From Pomacea canaliculata (Eukaryota; Mollusca; Gastropoda; Architaenioglossa; Ampullariidae): a DNA stretch of 64,000 nucleotides. Positions 49,171 through 61,430 of the stretch are shown piece after piece (the stretch's first letter is position 1; the number at the start of each line of letters is the position of its first letter). The translations under genes and the position numbers were made by a program. The stretch lies in contig NC_037597.1 in assembly GCF_003073045.1 (NCBI RefSeq), positions 22,892,158 through 22,956,157 on the forward strand, read 5' to 3'. Under the pieces are notes generated by a model. The model was not told the origin of the DNA. It worked only from the letters and a program-made list of their open reading frames with translations, and searched no databases.

Positions 49171-52100
49171 TAGGTGTATATGTACACCTCATTTATCAGA
49201 TAGTCGCGTATCTGTCGTCAGCAAGGTAGAATCGATATTCAATCATTGGTAGATTGATAAGCGCTTGTCTATGTAACGAAATCCATTAGCCTGTTGTTAA
49301 AACTTGGATTCTGTGATCACGAATTTCCAAGAGAGCAGAACTTGAATAACTTGTTGCTTGCAGTTTACCTTTATGTACTGGGAAAAAAATGAACATAGAT
49401 CTGTTCTATTAAATACTAATTCGTTAATAGATGATAGTATCAAAAAACGTTGAACCAAAAAAACCTCTTAAATCTCATTATTTGACAGTCTGGTGTAACG
49501 TTCCAAAAAAAACCAACAAAATCCCATACTTATAAATCAGCAATCTGAATGAATAATTACTGATAGGAATTTGAATTTCTTTCGACAATGCCAGGCCAAT
49601 AGCCTTTAAAAGTAAGTGTAAATATCCCACATCAGCACCTCTGACCTCTGACATAAAGAATGTGTTTTATTTGCGTGTTTCAATACAGACGAACTATACA
49701 TTTAGAAAGCTGAATGGTAAATTAAATAAATACATGGATAGAAATGGACAGCAGATGATTATGTTTTACTGTTTTCTTTCTTTGTCGTTGTTGGTGCTTT
49801 AGAAAATAAAGAGGTTCACAATTTCTGTAAATTTCACTGTGTATTGTAAGGTGTATCGTGTCAAGGGAGATAATTACCTCGTTAGCCCTGTCAACCCCAG
49901 GTGCTCGAGATGTCTTTGTATCAAGGTTTCTTTTTGTTTTTGCTTGAGTTTTTTTAATACTGGGTGATTGACAGATAAATAGCATGTTCTGAAATGTTTG
50001 CTCATCAGACAGACACAATTACTTTATATATAATAAGGGGTGCTGGCCCCTCCCCTGACTTCTCCACAAGACCGACTGGTGCCGCGAAGGTGAAGACAAA
50101 TCCTCAGATAATCGAACCTGGCGATAAGCATGCATCGCAAGCGACCCATGGACAGGTGAGAGTGTTGTCACAACACATATTTGCTGAGATACGCCAGCAC
50201 GGAGAACCTTCACTGTGGTGGGCAAGATTTTATGATGTTGATTTATGTATTAACACGTGAAACGATTTGTTTGCGCGCGCATTCTGGCTCCCTGGGAGGG
50301 GCACCATCCCAAAAATGTCTTTCTATGGCTGACACAGTCAGCATCTTATCTAAAATCATATAACTTGTACAAATAATTCAAAATCAATCCTTATATATGA
50401 GCATAAACCGTGGCGGTAGTTGTATATACAGAGAATTGTCGTGATAAGAAAGTAAATGAAAAATGACTAACTTCAAACATCTGAAGCAGTGATTGTGCTG
50501 TGCTATAGGCCATTACACAGACTGGATTATCATTTGTAGTTTCACCATGAGAAAAACAGAATAAATGTGATGTGTTTGAGTGTAATACACGTAAAGGATC
50601 ACAAAGAGCATTAGACATCAATATACCACTCACTCTTCTCAGACAGATGGGATCAGTGGGACATAAAAGGCTGCAGAAACACTGTGACTATATCATATTG
50701 TACTATGTCTACTGGTGATATTTGATGGCTGACAAGGACTTCCGTCTTACATTAGCATCTGATGCTCCTATAAACATAAATACATCAAATGACAGCGCCC
50801 TCTATTTCTGTCTGATGTTTGACTGACGTGCGTTGTCCTAACTGCTCCTTCTGCCGTTTAAATGAATGTTTCTGGAGTCTACCTTGCCCTATCCTCCACA
50901 GTCACCTGGGTATGTAACAGATATTGAAGCATGTCATACGACTGTCATTGATTTACCTCCCATAGGAGCGCCATGCGGTATCTCGGGAAGTAGTTGTTGA
51001 CAAATTGCGAGGAAGATTCACGGGGCCAAGTCTTTGAGATTAGCGCAGCATGCAGCGCCCCCTGTCCCACTGCCTGGCTTGCTGCACCTCCCGTCTGCCA
51101 CCCAAGTGGGTCCACCTCACCTGGTATTAGACTGTTCAATTTTCTTGCTTAGTGATATACAGGTATCTTACTACAGCCATTTACCGCAGGTGATATTGTG
51201 ATTGTACTAATATTGAGGGCAAAGTTCCAAGGTCTTCAGCGTGAAGAATTGAAATGATTCACTGAAGCCCTCAGTTGACCTCAGCTGGGCTGAGTCTATG
51301 AGACTGTGTCAGGCTGAGTGGTAAAAGTGTAGACATATGTGGCACACAGAATGCACTTGCTGTGTTTTACTGTTCTTTAAACATGCTATGTTTTATTGTA
51401 CTACACCTTCCAATTATTCGCGGGGTGGAGTGGGTGGGGGCAAAGCCAGTCAACCGTCACTTCAACAGGTCATCAGCTCCGCAAAACAATGAGTCGGTGA
51501 GAACGACAAACAGTCTCGTCGTCCTGATAACGTCAGCAACCCCAGACTTATAATCCCCACCGCCTTCTTTTTGTCCTTTGCCGACAGTGCGGCCACCCAG
51601 CCACCCAGCCACCCAGCCACCCGTTAGCGGCGTCGTGTTAAGTTGATCAGCGACCGACGCTAAAGCTCTCGTCGCCAGACAGCGATGATCGGGTCTGCCG
51701 AGTTCGGATCTCGTCTCCAACCGGTGAATTTATCTTTATAACACTCGATAACGTTTGGTGTATCCCCCAGATTCATAATGCCTTCTCAAAGCCCTTCGTG
51801 AATGGTTACACAAGAAATGTGAAATCACAGCCACGTGGGACACTTCTTTTTCAGTTATCAGTCTTGCGCACCCGTCCGCCAGGTGGAATGGCCACAGACC
51901 TGATTAACTTCGGCTAATCCCTGTCCCTCACTTCCCCTTATCGAAAACCTCTGTTACATATCTTTCGTGTGTTTAGACCAAGAGTGAATTTCGATGTGAA
52001 AGGATACTCTACTTGTAAGCACGAAACATAAAAATAAACAAATCCAAACTCCCCTCCCCTACCCCTACAACATGAATTAGTAAAGTCCAGTCATTTCAAC

Positions 52101-52399
52101 TGGCTTTCCTCGGATGTCAAACAACACGAATAGGCCGGTCATTTCCATTAGTTGTCTCGTCTTCTTTCTGTTTTTCTTCTCTTTTTCTTTTAAATAATTT
52201 GTAAGGGTGAAATTTAATTCTACATATAAGATTGGTGAGTCTAAAAATAAATGTTTCATTATTCTTTTCCTTCCCATTGTTATCGTGTGAACCGTGTTTT
52301 TTTTTTGTTTTTTTTTAAAGTGACCTGTTGCTGCTCAAGTAACTGACGGACGATAACGATATTAGCGATTTAATCCGATAGTCGTCCGACAAGGCGACA
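49171..52399. other. Intergenic region between the divergent genes
   Basis: Spacer between the TATA box of the giant gene and the probable first exon of the gremlin-like gene. It contains A- and T-runs and a four-copy CCACCCAG tract (51,590-51,622). One open stretch on the minus strand (50,964-51,126) is listed separately. No tRNA or conserved motif was recognised. Confidence 0.6.
50964..51126 (-). CDS. Possible orphan exon (low confidence)
   Basis: A 54-codon open stretch between an acceptor-like AATACCAG and a donor-like GGGAG|GTAAAT. It begins EVDPLGWQTGGAASQAVGQG and ends YFPRYRMALLWE. It is more GC-rich than its surroundings and reads like protein, but I recognise no family and find no adjoining exons. 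It could be upstream non-coding sequence that is open by chance. Confidence 0.2.
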
Positions 52400-52910
52400 G
52401 CGGTTACATCACTTGGCTGGGCGCTGCTGCCGTCGTCGCGATTGGTGATAATGGGTAGAGGGAGGGAGGAGAGGAGGTAGGCTTAAAGCGACCTCTGCCA
52501 GCGACAGTCGATCAAGTCATCAAAGGTCTTATCTTCAGTGAGGTCATGCTCTCCGCCGTCCGTGCGCCAGACATCAGTGGATGCGGCTTAAAGACCTGCA
52601 TCCCTTCTCGGCCCTCGCCAAGCTGGCGTCTCCTCGTCATCCAGGTAGACGGTGATCGGCCGTCTGCCCAGTCATGCGTAACAATCCTTTCTCAATCACC
52701 CCCGTCTCTTACCACAAAGCTCTTCGATCGTCTCCCCTTTGTCGTCTGCAATGTTCGTGAGCGAGCCATCATTCTGAGCTTGGTGTTGTCGTGTATTAAA
52801 GTTTCGGATGGCGAGGAGTTCACACACACATATCCTGGAAAAATCTCACAGAGGAGCGAGTTTCTAACCGATCGTTAACATTGCATTTTGTTGTTTTACC
52901 CTATCAGAAG
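52400..52910 (+). other. Probable 5' non-coding exon of the gremlin-like gene
   Basis: CpG-containing sequence ending in a strong donor, AAG|GTATGT (52,908-52,916). It would splice to the acceptor at 53,674. The 5' limit is a guess and no TATA box was seen. Confidence 0.4.
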
Positions 52911-53674
52911 GTATGTCTCAGTCACTCTCTTTTCCTTTTTCTTTTCTTCTGTTACTTCCCTTTCATTCGCCTCTGAAATTAGAGCGGCTTCAATAATTTC
53001 CTAATTATATTATGATACTTCGTGCCATTCAGTATAATTGTAATTTAAAATTGTTTTAGAAATGTGTTGGTGTCTAATGAACGAGTCTTTAGAACAGCAT
53101 TGTAGCATGCATAGATGCGATGGAGATGTTTTAACATGTTTATTGTGTAGATGCGATGATGATTATGATGTCGTGGCATTGTTTTGCCTCAGTATTAGCA
53201 ATCATGATGCCACCATAGTATCTCTCCTCTCGCTTTTTATTTCTCCTTCTCCCTTTCCTATCTCTTTATCTGTTTCTTTCTTATTTTTTCTCGTTCTTCC
53301 TCTTTCGTCTTGCTCTTCTTTTCTCTCGTCCTATGCTTTTTTTTTTTTTTTTTTTTGCTCTTCCATCCTCTCTTTTCTCCCGTCCTCCTTCTGTCTGTCT
53401 CTCCATATCCGTCTTTTTAGTTTTTTATTCGTTTGCTCATTTGTGTATATACCCATTGACGAGGAGACGGCAGCTTGGCGAAGGCCGAGAGGCGATGTTT
53501 GCTCATCTCGGTCCTCTTTTACACAATCCGGTTTAAACAAAGGAAAAAAAAAACCCTTAAGTAACAACAGAAAAATTCTTAATACTATCAAAAATATAAT
53601 CCAAACCGCAGAGAATCCTTCAAACATTTAATTTACCGCAGTTTATGTCAAAATCAATTCATCTTGTGTTACAG
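52911..53674 (+). other. Intron in the 5' UTR of the gremlin-like gene
   Basis: 764-nt candidate intron, GTATGT to TGTGTTACAG. It has a long pyrimidine-rich stretch (about 53,220-53,420) and a T-run at 53,338-53,356. The 189-aa open frame across it is low-complexity and is rejected as coding. Confidence 0.45.
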
Positions 53675-53690
53675 GTGGTCAGAACTTAAT

Positions 53691-54245
53691 ATGCAGATTG
53701 CTCTCCTCGGGCTGTGGGCTCTAGCAAGTGCCTTGTTCGAGCCAGCAGGGACCAGACCACTGCACGTGCAGACGAGAAGTGGACAGCAGGGCACCTCCAT
53801 CAGCGCCAGAACAGCGGGCACCGTGCCACTCGACAGTTTACTACAGATACTTAACATCACTCATAGTAAGACTCCTATCAAGAGTCACAGCAATCAGGCC
53901 ATAACCGCTCAGCTTTTCTTCAAAAAAGAAAAGTGCCGGACCAGTCCCATGACGCAGGTGGTGCATGAGAAAGGCTGTTTGCGGAAGAAAATCGCAAACA
54001 ACTTCTGCAGTGGACAGTGCAACAGTGTCTTCATACCTATGTCGGCCAGACAGGACAAGACCGTGGACGCCTTCATGCCTTGTGGTTTCTGTCGGCCACG
54101 ACAACTGGACTGGATAGTTGTGAAGCTGAGGTGTCCCACCAAGCACGGGATGAGATATAGACAGAAACATGTTCAGTATGTGAAAGACTGCCGTTGTATG
54201 ACGCTAACGGTCAGCCCGGCGTCACTGTGGGAGGTGACATCATAG
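53691..54245 (+). CDS. Gremlin-like secreted BMP antagonist (DAN family)
   Basis: 184 aa in one exon. The ATG at 53,691 follows an acceptor (TGTGTTACAG, exon from 53,675) by 16 nt. Residues 1-20 form a signal peptide (MQIALLGLWALASALFEP). The C-terminal half, from about residue 83, is a cystine-knot domain with the nine-cysteine DAN/gremlin spacing: CRTSPMTQVVHEKGC, NNFCSGQCNSVFIP, PCGFCRPRQ, LRCPTKHG, VKDCRC. FCxGQCNSxxIP and C-x-F-C-x-P are gremlin hallmarks. Gremlins are secreted, bind BMP2/4/7-type ligands and block receptor binding (established knowledge). A single coding exon behind a 5' UTR intron is also the vertebrate GREM1 layout. Gremlin fits better than cerberus, DAN or sclerostin, but which gremlin it corresponds to is not decidable here. 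Confidence 0.9.
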   Translation: MQIALLGLWALASALFEPAGTRPLHVQTRSGQQGTSISARTAGTVPLDSLLQILNITHSKTPIKSHSNQAITAQLFFKKEKCRTSPMTQVVHEKGCLRKKIANNFCSGQCNSVFIPMSARQDKTVDAFMPCGFCRPRQLDWIVVKLRCPTKHGMRYRQKHVQYVKDCRCMTLTVSPASLWEVTS

Positions 54246-54861
54246 AACGACAGGTGTAGACAGGTGTAGACAGGTGCAGACAGTGCCAGCATACTCCTGG
54301 CGCCATCTCTTATGTGCAGTAATGAAGAAATGGCGGTGGAAATTAGGGTGGGTTCAAACCTCGTGTTACTAAAAACTCTGACCCACATTATTTTTTGTTT
54401 TTCAACCATATTTTATATCTAGAAATTACCAATATTAAAAACGATATTTATAGTAGAGCCATCAAAGAATCTGTTTGTCTTCTGTGTGTTCAAGACTTGT
54501 ACTGAGAGTGGCTCGCTTACATTACCATAATTTTACATAAACAGTGTTTTATTTTAAACTATGTTTATTTCAAAATATATGCATTCAGTTCATTAACGGG
54601 CTAGATGTAAAAAAAAAACAAAAAAAAAAAAAAACATAACTTTTGCTGATTCTGTTACCCTCGTAAATTATGATCTAAAATTTGTCAGCAAAAAGGTAAC
54701 AAAAGTTTTTGTTCCACCCTGGCTTTCATTCTGTCAGACATTCTTAAAACCATACTGAAACATGTAGAATCAAATCTCGAAGTCCAAAAACAAAAAAGTT
54801 TACTCAGAACCCTCAGAGAGCATGTAGTACAAACTGTATTATACACAATAATGAAATATGT

Positions 54862-54867
54862 AATAAA
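54862..54867 (+). terminator. Candidate polyadenylation signal
   Basis: AATAAA about 620 nt after the gremlin-like stop codon. An ATTAAA at about 54,434 is an alternative. Neither is decisive in such AT-rich sequence. Confidence 0.35.
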
Positions 54868-55649
54868 CGCACAGTATATTTGAAGAACTAAAATACACAG
54901 AGTAAATGAAGACAAAGTAATTAAATGTTCACTATGTACACAATAACAACTTTGATCTTAATTCTTCTTCACCGAATTTGCTATGATGTTGGCAGTTAGA
55001 TTATTCTTATAAATTTTGTTAAAACATCTGTCTTAGTGCTACCAGATATTTAAACTTGGATGAGATTAGAATATTCCAGCAGAATTTGAAAATAATTTAC
55101 ATCGTGCTATTTTCAAAAACTCCCATAAAAGTATAGAGTGGTATTCATATCCAACATCATTAAGATGGGGGATAGGCATAGCGCCCCTGGGAAAGAGCAC
55201 CACCTTGGCTGATAGCAAGAAAATATAACAATATGTACCTAGGAGGGTAGTCGAAGCTGCAGTGGCCCGAAGAAGAACTGGCTTACAACCGCGAAGGACT
55301 AGACTGGTCGTCCTGTGTAGGACCCTCTCACTAACTCTTTAGAAAGCTGAACGAATACGGTGTCCAAGTTCAGTGTTCTTTTTGTTGACTACCTGTGGTC
55401 TGACGCGTATTGTCCTCTGGCTGCTCTGGTTACTCTACATATTCTCGAGGATAGTAAACTACTACAGAAAATTTCATGGGGTCTAGGAACATATCTTTGA
55501 AGCAGGTACTTGATGTACCACAACGAAACAAAAAGGAACCTTAGAAACTGGGTCTTACTCTTACGATTACGATTGCAAGAGTCTGGAAGGGTCTATAAAG
55601 TTTCAGACTTTCAGGAAAAAAAAGATATCATCTTACCTAACGCCCCTGA
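54868..55649. other. Intergenic, no gene seen
   Basis: AT-rich sequence after the gremlin-like gene. At 55,183-55,209, CCCTGGGAAAGAGCACCACC followed by TTGGCTG resembles one unit of the minisatellite that begins about 450 bp further on. Confidence 0.6.
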
Positions 55650-58600
55650 TGGGCAGCCCTGTCCACGCAGCCAATCGGAATGAGAAGGCGGGGTGGGTGG
55701 GTCGGCACCAGCTTTACCATTGGGATGGAGCACCACCCTGGCTGCAAGGCGGGGTGGGTGAGGCCACCAGTCGGCACCAGCTTTACACACTGGGCATGGA
55801 GCACCACCCCGGCTGCAAGGCGGGGTGGGTGGGTCGGCACCAGCTTTTCACTGGATGGAGGAGCACCACCCCGGCTGCAGGCGGGGTGGGTGGGTCGGCA
55901 CCAGTTTACCACTGGCAGGAGCACAAACAGCTTTACCAACACCCGGCTGCAAGGCGGGGTGGGTGGTCGCACCAGCTTTACCACTGGGCAGGAGCACCAC
56001 CCGGCTGCAACGGGGTGGGTGGGTCGGCACCAGCTTTACCACTGGGCAGAGCACCACCCCGGCTGCAAGGCGGGTGGTGGGTCGGCACCAGCTTTACCAC
56101 TGGGCAGAAGCACCACCCCGGCTGCAAGGCGGGGTGGGTGGTCGGCACCAGCTTACCACTGGGCAGGAGCACCACCCGGCTGCAAGGCGGGGTGGTGGGG
56201 GGTCGGCACCAGCTTTACCACTGGGCAGGAGCACCACCCGGCTGCAAGGCGGGGTGGGTGGGTCGGCACCAGCTTTAAACCACTGGGCAGGAGCACCACC
56301 CGGCTGCAAGGCGGGGTGGGTGGGTCGGCACCAGCTTACCACTGGGGCGGCACCAGCACCACCCGGCTGCAAGGCGGGGTGGGTGGTCGGCACAGCTTTA
56401 CCACTGGGCAGGAGCACCACCCCGGCTGCAGCGGTGGGTGGGCAGGCACCAGCTTTACCACTGGGCAGGAGCACCACCGGCTGGCACAAGGCGGGGTGGG
56501 TGGGTGCGGCACCAGCTTTTACCACTGGGCAGCGAGCACCACCGGCTGCAAGGCGGGGTGGGTGGGTCGCACCAGCTTTACCACTGGCAGGGGACCACCA
56601 CCCCGGCTGCAAGGCGGGGTGGGTGGTCGGCACCAGCTTTACCACTGGGCAGGAGCACCACCCCGGCTGCAAGGCGGGGTGGGTGGGTCGGCACCAGCTT
56701 TACCACTGGCAGGAGCACCACCCCGGCTGCAAGGCGGGGTGGGTGGTCGGCACCAGCTTACCACGGCAGGAGCACCACCCCGGCTGCAAGGTGGGTGGGT
56801 CGGCACCAGCTTTACCACTGGGCAGGAGCACCACCCCGGCTGCAAGGCGGGGTGGGTGCGTCGGCACCAGCTTTTACCACTACCCCGGCTGCAAGGCGGG
56901 GTGGGTGGGTCGGCCAGCTGGGCAGGAGCACCACCACGGCTGCAAGGCAGTGGTGGGTCAGCACCAGCTTTACCACTAGGAGCACCACCCCTCCTGCAAC
57001 GCCGGGTGGGTCGGGTCGGCACCAGCTTTACCACTGGGCAGGAGCACCACCCGGCTGCAGGCGGTGGGTGGGTCGGCACCAGCTTTACCACTGGCAGGAG
57101 CACCCCCGCGGGGTGGGTGGGTCGGCACCAGCTTTACCACTGGGCAGGAGCACCACCCCGGCTGCAAGGCGGGGTGGGTGGGTCGGCACCAGCTTTACCA
57201 CTGCAGGAGCACCACTCCCCCGGCTGCAAGGCGGGTGGGTGGGTCGGCACCAGCTTTACCACTGGCAGGAGCACACCCCGGCTGCAAGGCGGGTGGTGGG
57301 TCGGCACCAGCTTTACCACTGGGCAGGAGCACCACCCGGCTGCAAGGCGGGGTGGGTGGGTCGGCACCAGCTTTACCACTGGGCAGGAGCCACCACCCCG
57401 GCTGCAAGGCGGGGTGGAGTGGGTCGGCACCAGCTTTACCACTGGGCCAGGAGCACCACCCCGGCTGCAAGGCGGGGTGGGTCGGCCACCAGCTTTACCA
57501 CTGGGGGCAGGGAGCACCACCCGGCTTGCAAGCGGGTGGGGGTCGCACCAGCTTTACCAAACATTGGCAAGCACCACCCGGCTGCAAGGCGGGGTGGGTG
57601 GGTCGGCACCAGCTTTTACCACTGGGCAGAGCACCACCCCGGCTGCAAGGCGGGGTGGGTGGGTCGCACCAGCTTTACCACTGGGCAGGAGCACCACCCC
57701 GGCCTGCAAGGCGGGGCTTACCACTGGTGGGTGCTTTACAACTGGGGCAGGCACCACCCCGGCTGCAAGGCGGGGTGGTGGGTCGGCACCAGCTTTACCT
57801 GGGCAGGAGCACCACCCCGGCTGCAAGGCGGTGGTGGGTCGGCACCAGCTTTTACCACTACACGGGGTGGGTGTCGGCACCAGCTTTACCACTGGGCAGG
57901 AGCACCACCCGGGCTGCAAGCCGCTGGGCAGGTGGTGTCGGCACCAGCCTTACCACTGGGCAGGAGCACCACCCCGCTGCAACCCGGCCACTTTACCACT
58001 GCGGGCACCAGCTGCGGCGTGGTGGGTGGGTCGGCACCAGCTTTAACTGGCAGGGCCACACCCCGGCTGCAAGGCGGGGTGGGTGGTCGGTCGGCACAGC
58101 TTTACCACTGGGCAGGAGCACCACCCCGGCTGCAAGGCGCGGGTGGTGGTCGGCACCAGCTTCTATCACCAGCACACCCGGCTGCCGGGTGGGTGGGTCC
58201 ACCAGCTTTGCAGGAACCCCACTGGGCAGAGCACCACCCCGGCGGCAAGGCGGGTGGGTGGGTCGGCACCAGCTTTACCACTGGCAGGAGCACCACCCCG
58301 GCTGCAGGCGTGGGTGCGGTCAGGCACCAGCTTTACCAACATGGGATGGAAGCAGCCATGCAAGGCGTGGGTGGGTGGGATGCACCAGCTACACTAGGCG
58401 GGGTGGGTCGGGGCACAGATACACAACACTGGTGGGCAAGGCGGGTGGGTGGGTCGGCATTACCACTGGGCAGAGCACCACCCCGGCTGCAAGCGGGGGT
58501 GGGTGGGCAGGAGCACCACCCCGGTCGGCACCAGCTTTACCACTGGCAGACACCACCCGGCTGCAAGGCGGGGTGGGTGGGTCCGGGCCAAGCCTTTACC

Positions 58601-61330
58601 ACTGGGCGCAAGCGGGTTGGTGGGTCGGCACCAAGCTTTACCACTGGCAGGAGCACCATGCAGGCCGGGCTGGGTCGGCACCAGCTTTTACCACTGGGCA
58701 ACCAGATGGAGCACCACCCCGGTGGGTCTGGCATCTGCAAGGCGGGGTGGGATGGGTCGGCACCAGCTTTACCACTGGGCAGGAGCACCACCCGCTGCAA
58801 GGCGGGTGGGTGTGGTCGGCACCAGCTTTACACTGGCAGGAGCACCACCCGGCTGAGGCTGTGGGTGGGTCGCACCAGCTTTACCACTGGGCGAGCACCA
58901 CCCGGCTGCAAGGCGTGGGTGGTGGGTTCGGCACCAGCTTTAGCACTGGCAGAGCACCACCCTCGGCTGCACAGGCGGGGTGGGTGGGTCGGCACCAGCT
59001 TTAACCCTGGGCAGGAGCACCACACCCGGCTGCAGCAGCTGGAAGGCGGGGTGGGTGTGGTCGCACACACCGGCTGCAAGGCGGGTGTGGAGTGGGTCGC
59101 AACCAGGCTCACTGGGCAGAGCACCACCCGGCTGCAAGGCGGGGTGGTGGGTCGGCACCAGCTTTACACTGGGCAGGAGCAGACTGGGCCAAGGCGGGGT
59201 AAGATAACGGCTACGCTTTTAGCACCAAGTTGGGGCACCACCTCCGCAAACCGGGCGGGTGGGCCACACTTGGGCAGGGCACAAGGCACCAGCATTTACC
59301 ACAAGGTGAGCACGGCACTAATCACGCAAGCACCACCCGGCTGCAAGGCGGGGTGGTGGGTCTGGCATCCAGGTGGGTTCGGCCTTTACACTGGGCAGAG
59401 CCACTGGCACCCGAGCTGCAAGGCGGGTGGGGGTCGGGCACCAAGCTTTACCACTGGAGACTATGGCAGAGGGAAGGCCAGCGACCAGGCCGGCTGCAGC
59501 TTAAGGAACTGGGTCGCAGTGAGCACCACGGTGGTGGTCGGGCACCAGCTTTACCACTGCGCAAGCAGGACGGCAACCACTGTGTGGTCCCGCTGCAAGG
59601 CGGTGGGTGCGGTCGGCACATTACAGCTTTACCACTGGGCAGGAGCACCACCCGGCTGCACAGGCGGGGTGGGTGGGTCGGCACCAGCTTTCCACTAGGG
59701 CAGGAGTATCACATAAGCGGCCCGGCCTGGAGGATGGGAGACTACTGCTCCATTAGTTGCTCACCACTGAGACCCAGGAGACACCCGGCTGCAAGCGGGG
59801 TGGTGGGTCGGCAACAGCTTACCACTGGCGACGAGCATCCACCCTCACACTTTCACCTGTTGCATGGGAGCTGTCTACCAGCCGGCTTGCAAGCGCGGGT
59901 GGGTGGGCGGCTCAACCGGGGCAATCTAGCTTGTTGTAGCCTACGTGGGTGCAGTAGGAGCAAACGGACTTAGCGTGTGGCGAAGGCCGGGTCGGGGTGG
60001 GGTGACTACCAGCTTTGAGACAATACGAGGTGACAGAGAAGAAGCAAACTCCGCCACTCGCTTGCTCGCTGAGGCTGCAGATAGGACGGGTGGGTGTGGT
60101 CGGCACCAGCTTTACCAGTGGGCAGGAGCCCACAACGAACATGCTCGGAGATGAGCTATAGCGACAGAGTGGAGATGGGGTCTTTTAATATGCAGGATGC
60201 GCTCACAGCACTAGTCTTCTTATATGCCACTGCTGTGTAGTTTGGAAGCACCAACACAATAATATGACAGGTCACATTTAGGCTGGGCTACCAGTCAAGG
60301 AAAACCATAGGATTCCACGCAGGCTATGCAGAGGCGGGTGTGAGGTGGGGTCGCACGTGTACAACTTGCTACCATACGAAGTGTCAGGTCAAGGACAAAC
60401 AGCAGCATGCACAGTTGGAGCCAACGGCCTGCAAGGCGGGGCTGTGCGCCTGTTGGTCGGCCAATTAGCTATAACTCGGGTACGCGCCTGAAAAGCACCA
60501 CAAATCAGAACCATTCTGGTGCAGAGATGGGCAGGGAAAACTTTTCCTGTCCGATGCACAAGGCGGGGTAGCATGCGGTCGAACGATACGATACTGTACT
60601 CACACCTATGCTGGGCAGAGCACACCTCGGCTCAGGCGGCGAGTGGGGGGTCGCACCAGCCTTTCCGGCAGGAGCAAAGGCTAGGTTTGTTATAGCGGCA
60701 ACACAACGCAGTAAGCCGGCATCGTTGCAAAAAATGCCGGAATAGCTAGATGGGGTCGAGCACACGCAGCGTTTCACACTCACAGCTATGGGAACAGTGA
60801 GCACCACCCCGGGCTGCAAGAGACGGGGTGTGGCTTTGGGTCGGCACCTAGCTTTACCAGGACTTTGTGGTGGCTAATTCGATGAGGAACAAGCTAAAAC
60901 CGGTCTTGGCTAAGGAACGGTTGGGTGAGTCGACCATAAGGTGGTTAATCACTGGGCAAGGAGCACCACCCACTCGGGGACTGCAAGCGGGTGGGTGGGT
61001 CGGCACCAAACTTTACCACTGGGAGCGGAGCCCACCCCGCGCTAGTCTAGTGGGTTGATGGATGGGTCGGCACCAGCTTACCATTTACTTAGGGACGAGA
61101 CCACACAGAACTCAGATTGAAGCTAGGTCAACACCCCGCTGCAAAGGGGGGTGGTGGCGCATCGGGCAAGGGTGACGCTTATTACCACTGGCAGGAGCAA
61201 CCATCCCGGGCGCAAGGCTGGGGTGGGTGTCGGCCAGCTTACCACGGGCAGGAGCACACCCCGGCTGCAAGGCGGGGTGGGTGGGTCGGCAACCAGCTTT
61301 CCACTGGGCAGGAGCAGACCCGGCTGCAGC
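55650..61330 (+). repeat. G-rich 61-bp minisatellite array
   Basis: About 90 tandem copies of a 61-bp unit. It contains GGCAGGAGCACCACC, CGGCTGCAAGGC, GGGGTGGGTGGGTCGG and CACCAGCTTTACCACTG in that order. From 55.68 to about 59.2 kb units are regular except for frequent 1-3 base indels, mostly in G- and C-runs. From about 59.2 kb unrelated short stretches split the units, and by 60-61 kb only fragments remain. No stop codon occurs in most frames of the unit, so very long spurious ORFs appear in several frames at once. Each unit has a G-quadruplex-type run. Confidence 0.95.
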
Positions 61331-61430
61331 NNNNNNNNNNNNNNNNNNNNNNNNNNNNNNNNNNNNNNNNNNNNNNNNNNNNNNNNNNNNNNNNNNNNNN
61401 NNNNNNNNNNNNNNNNNNNNNNNNNNNNNN
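61331..61430. other. Assembly gap (100 N)
   Basis: Exactly 100 N, the customary placeholder for a scaffold gap of unknown size, at the 3' end of the minisatellite. The true array length is therefore unknown. Confidence 0.98.

Noticed and set aside
53062-53631. 189-codon frame upstream of the gremlin-like CDS
   Set aside because: Pyrimidine-tract low complexity (runs of S, F, L), lies in a well-supported 5' UTR intron and lacks any domain.
53664-53690. Nine-residue N-terminal extension of the gremlin-like ORF
   Set aside because: It begins at a TTG upstream of the splice acceptor (53,674). The first ATG in the exon, followed directly by a signal peptide, is 53,691.
55637-59684. Proline- and cysteine-rich minus-strand frames over the same array
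   Set aside because: Same repeat read on the other strand; stop-free only because of the unit's composition.
55680-59698. Very long plus-strand open frames (up to 1,086 codons) over the minisatellite
   Set aside because: They overlap in different frames, translate a 61-bp tandem repeat, depend on indels to continue, and have no start context, splice sites or domain.
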